Of a stretch of DNA of 6,491 nt, positions 6,163-6,491 are shown one piece after another; the first letter of the stretch is position 1; every line of letters starts with the position of its first letter. The stretch comes from Candidatus Aerophobota bacterium. GTDB taxonomy: Bacteria > Chlamydiota > Chlamydiia > Chlamydiales > GCA-2402025. Made by a program: the position numbers and the translations under genes. The stretch spans positions 1 through 6,491 of the forward strand of contig NVUU01000061.1 in NCBI GenBank assembly GCA_002402025.1, in the 5' to 3' direction. The notes beneath the pieces are model-generated. The model saw only the letters and a program-made list of their open reading frames with translations. It was not told the DNA's origin and ran no database searches.

Positions 6163-6491
6163 AAACGATTCATATTATTTTTTCTAACTCTTTCAATAGC
6201 TCTTTGCTCTGCAGACGAATATAAAGAAACACTACATGACGCTTGGTCACAGAGTTTTGAAATGTCCGAAATACTTTACCACGACAAAACTGAGCACCAA
6301 GATCTTATTATTTTTCAAAATCCTATCTTCGGAAAAGTCCTAGCTCTTGATGGCGTTATCCAACTTACCGAGCTTGACGAATTCATCTACCATGAAATGA
6401 TCACTCATATTCCAGTACTTACTCATGGTAATATCCACAAAGTTCTTGTGATCGGTGGTGGCGATGGCGGCACAATAAGAGAGCTTGTAAA
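6160..6491 (+). CDS. speE: Spermidine synthase (polyamine aminopropyltransferase) with N-terminal signal peptide, 3' end outside window
   Basis: The first 110 codons are present. SpeE moves the aminopropyl group from decarboxylated S-adenosylmethionine to putrescine, giving spermidine and methylthioadenosine. From residue 21 the sequence follows E. coli SpeE closely: KETLHD (22-27), [13 protein letters not shown] (40-52), ALDGVIQ (62-68), LDEFIYHEM (72-80) and the nucleotide-binding loop GGGDGG (99-104). Ahead of this stand about 18 extra residues, MKRF then a hydrophobic run, ending CSA-DE, which is a textbook Sec signal peptide with likely cleavage after Ala18. Cys16 is preceded by Leu, which argues against a lipobox. 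Known SpeE enzymes are normally cytosolic, so the leader is odd: the substrates would have to be present in the periplasm or outside the cell. The ATG is fixed by a strong GGAGG. The catalytic Asp further downstream is beyond the window, so activity cannot be judged. Confidence 0.9.
   Translation, partial: MKRFILFFLTLSIALCSADEYKETLHDAWSQSFEMSEILYHDKTEHQDLIIFQNPIFGKVLALDGVIQLTELDEFIYHEMITHIPVLTHGNIHKVLVIGGGDGGTIRELV

Noticed and set aside
6202..6210. Cys16 of SpeE as a lipoprotein lipobox
   Set aside because: The residue before the Cys is Leu rather than Ala, Gly or Ser, so signal peptidase II processing is unlikely.

Overview
The window is AT-rich, densely coded bacterial DNA. The best single clue to its origin is a eukaryote-like UDP-sugar pyrophosphorylase (UAP1/UDPGP type) of the size and motif pattern I associate with the Chlamydiota. 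Together with a multi-receiver phosphorelay protein, a gammaproteobacterial-looking spermidine synthase and a possible tail-anchored protein, this suggests an amoeba-associated ('environmental') chlamydia or a similar host-associated bacterium. That assignment is an inference from memory of families, held at roughly 0.5 to 0.6.

Left part (1-4580, + strand): three tightly packed genes that look like one operon. First is the 3' part of a large signalling protein, open from the left edge of the window. It carries an Hpt domain, two well-kept receiver domains, a degenerate GGDEF domain and a degenerate third receiver. Its stop overlaps by one base (TAATG) the start of a membrane-anchored HEAT-repeat protein. 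Seven bases after that comes the UDP-sugar pyrophosphorylase. A phosphorelay or pseudo-c-di-GMP regulator, an inner-membrane helical-repeat scaffold and an enzyme making nucleotide-sugar precursors would fit control of envelope polysaccharide supply, but only gene order supports that link.

Middle (4550-5318, - strand): a 213-residue protein I do not recognise converges on the pyrophosphorylase and overlaps its 3' end by 31 bp. The overlap contains a near-perfect inverted repeat. The protein ends in a hydrophobic segment that looks like a tail anchor, and it has a His...Cys layout reminiscent of permuted NlpC/P60 or LRAT-like enzymes. A plausible promoter with a TATAAT box precedes it.

Right part (5319-6491): a minus-strand tandem-PAS protein gene that appears broken by a one-base frameshift near 5933-5945. 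Its true start is an ATG at 6031 in a different frame from the rest of the gene. Then, divergently on the + strand after 128 bp, comes the 5' part of speE (spermidine synthase), which unusually begins with a Sec-type signal peptide. The window cuts this gene at its SAM-binding motif.

No tRNA, rRNA, CRISPR array, insertion sequence or long repeat was seen.
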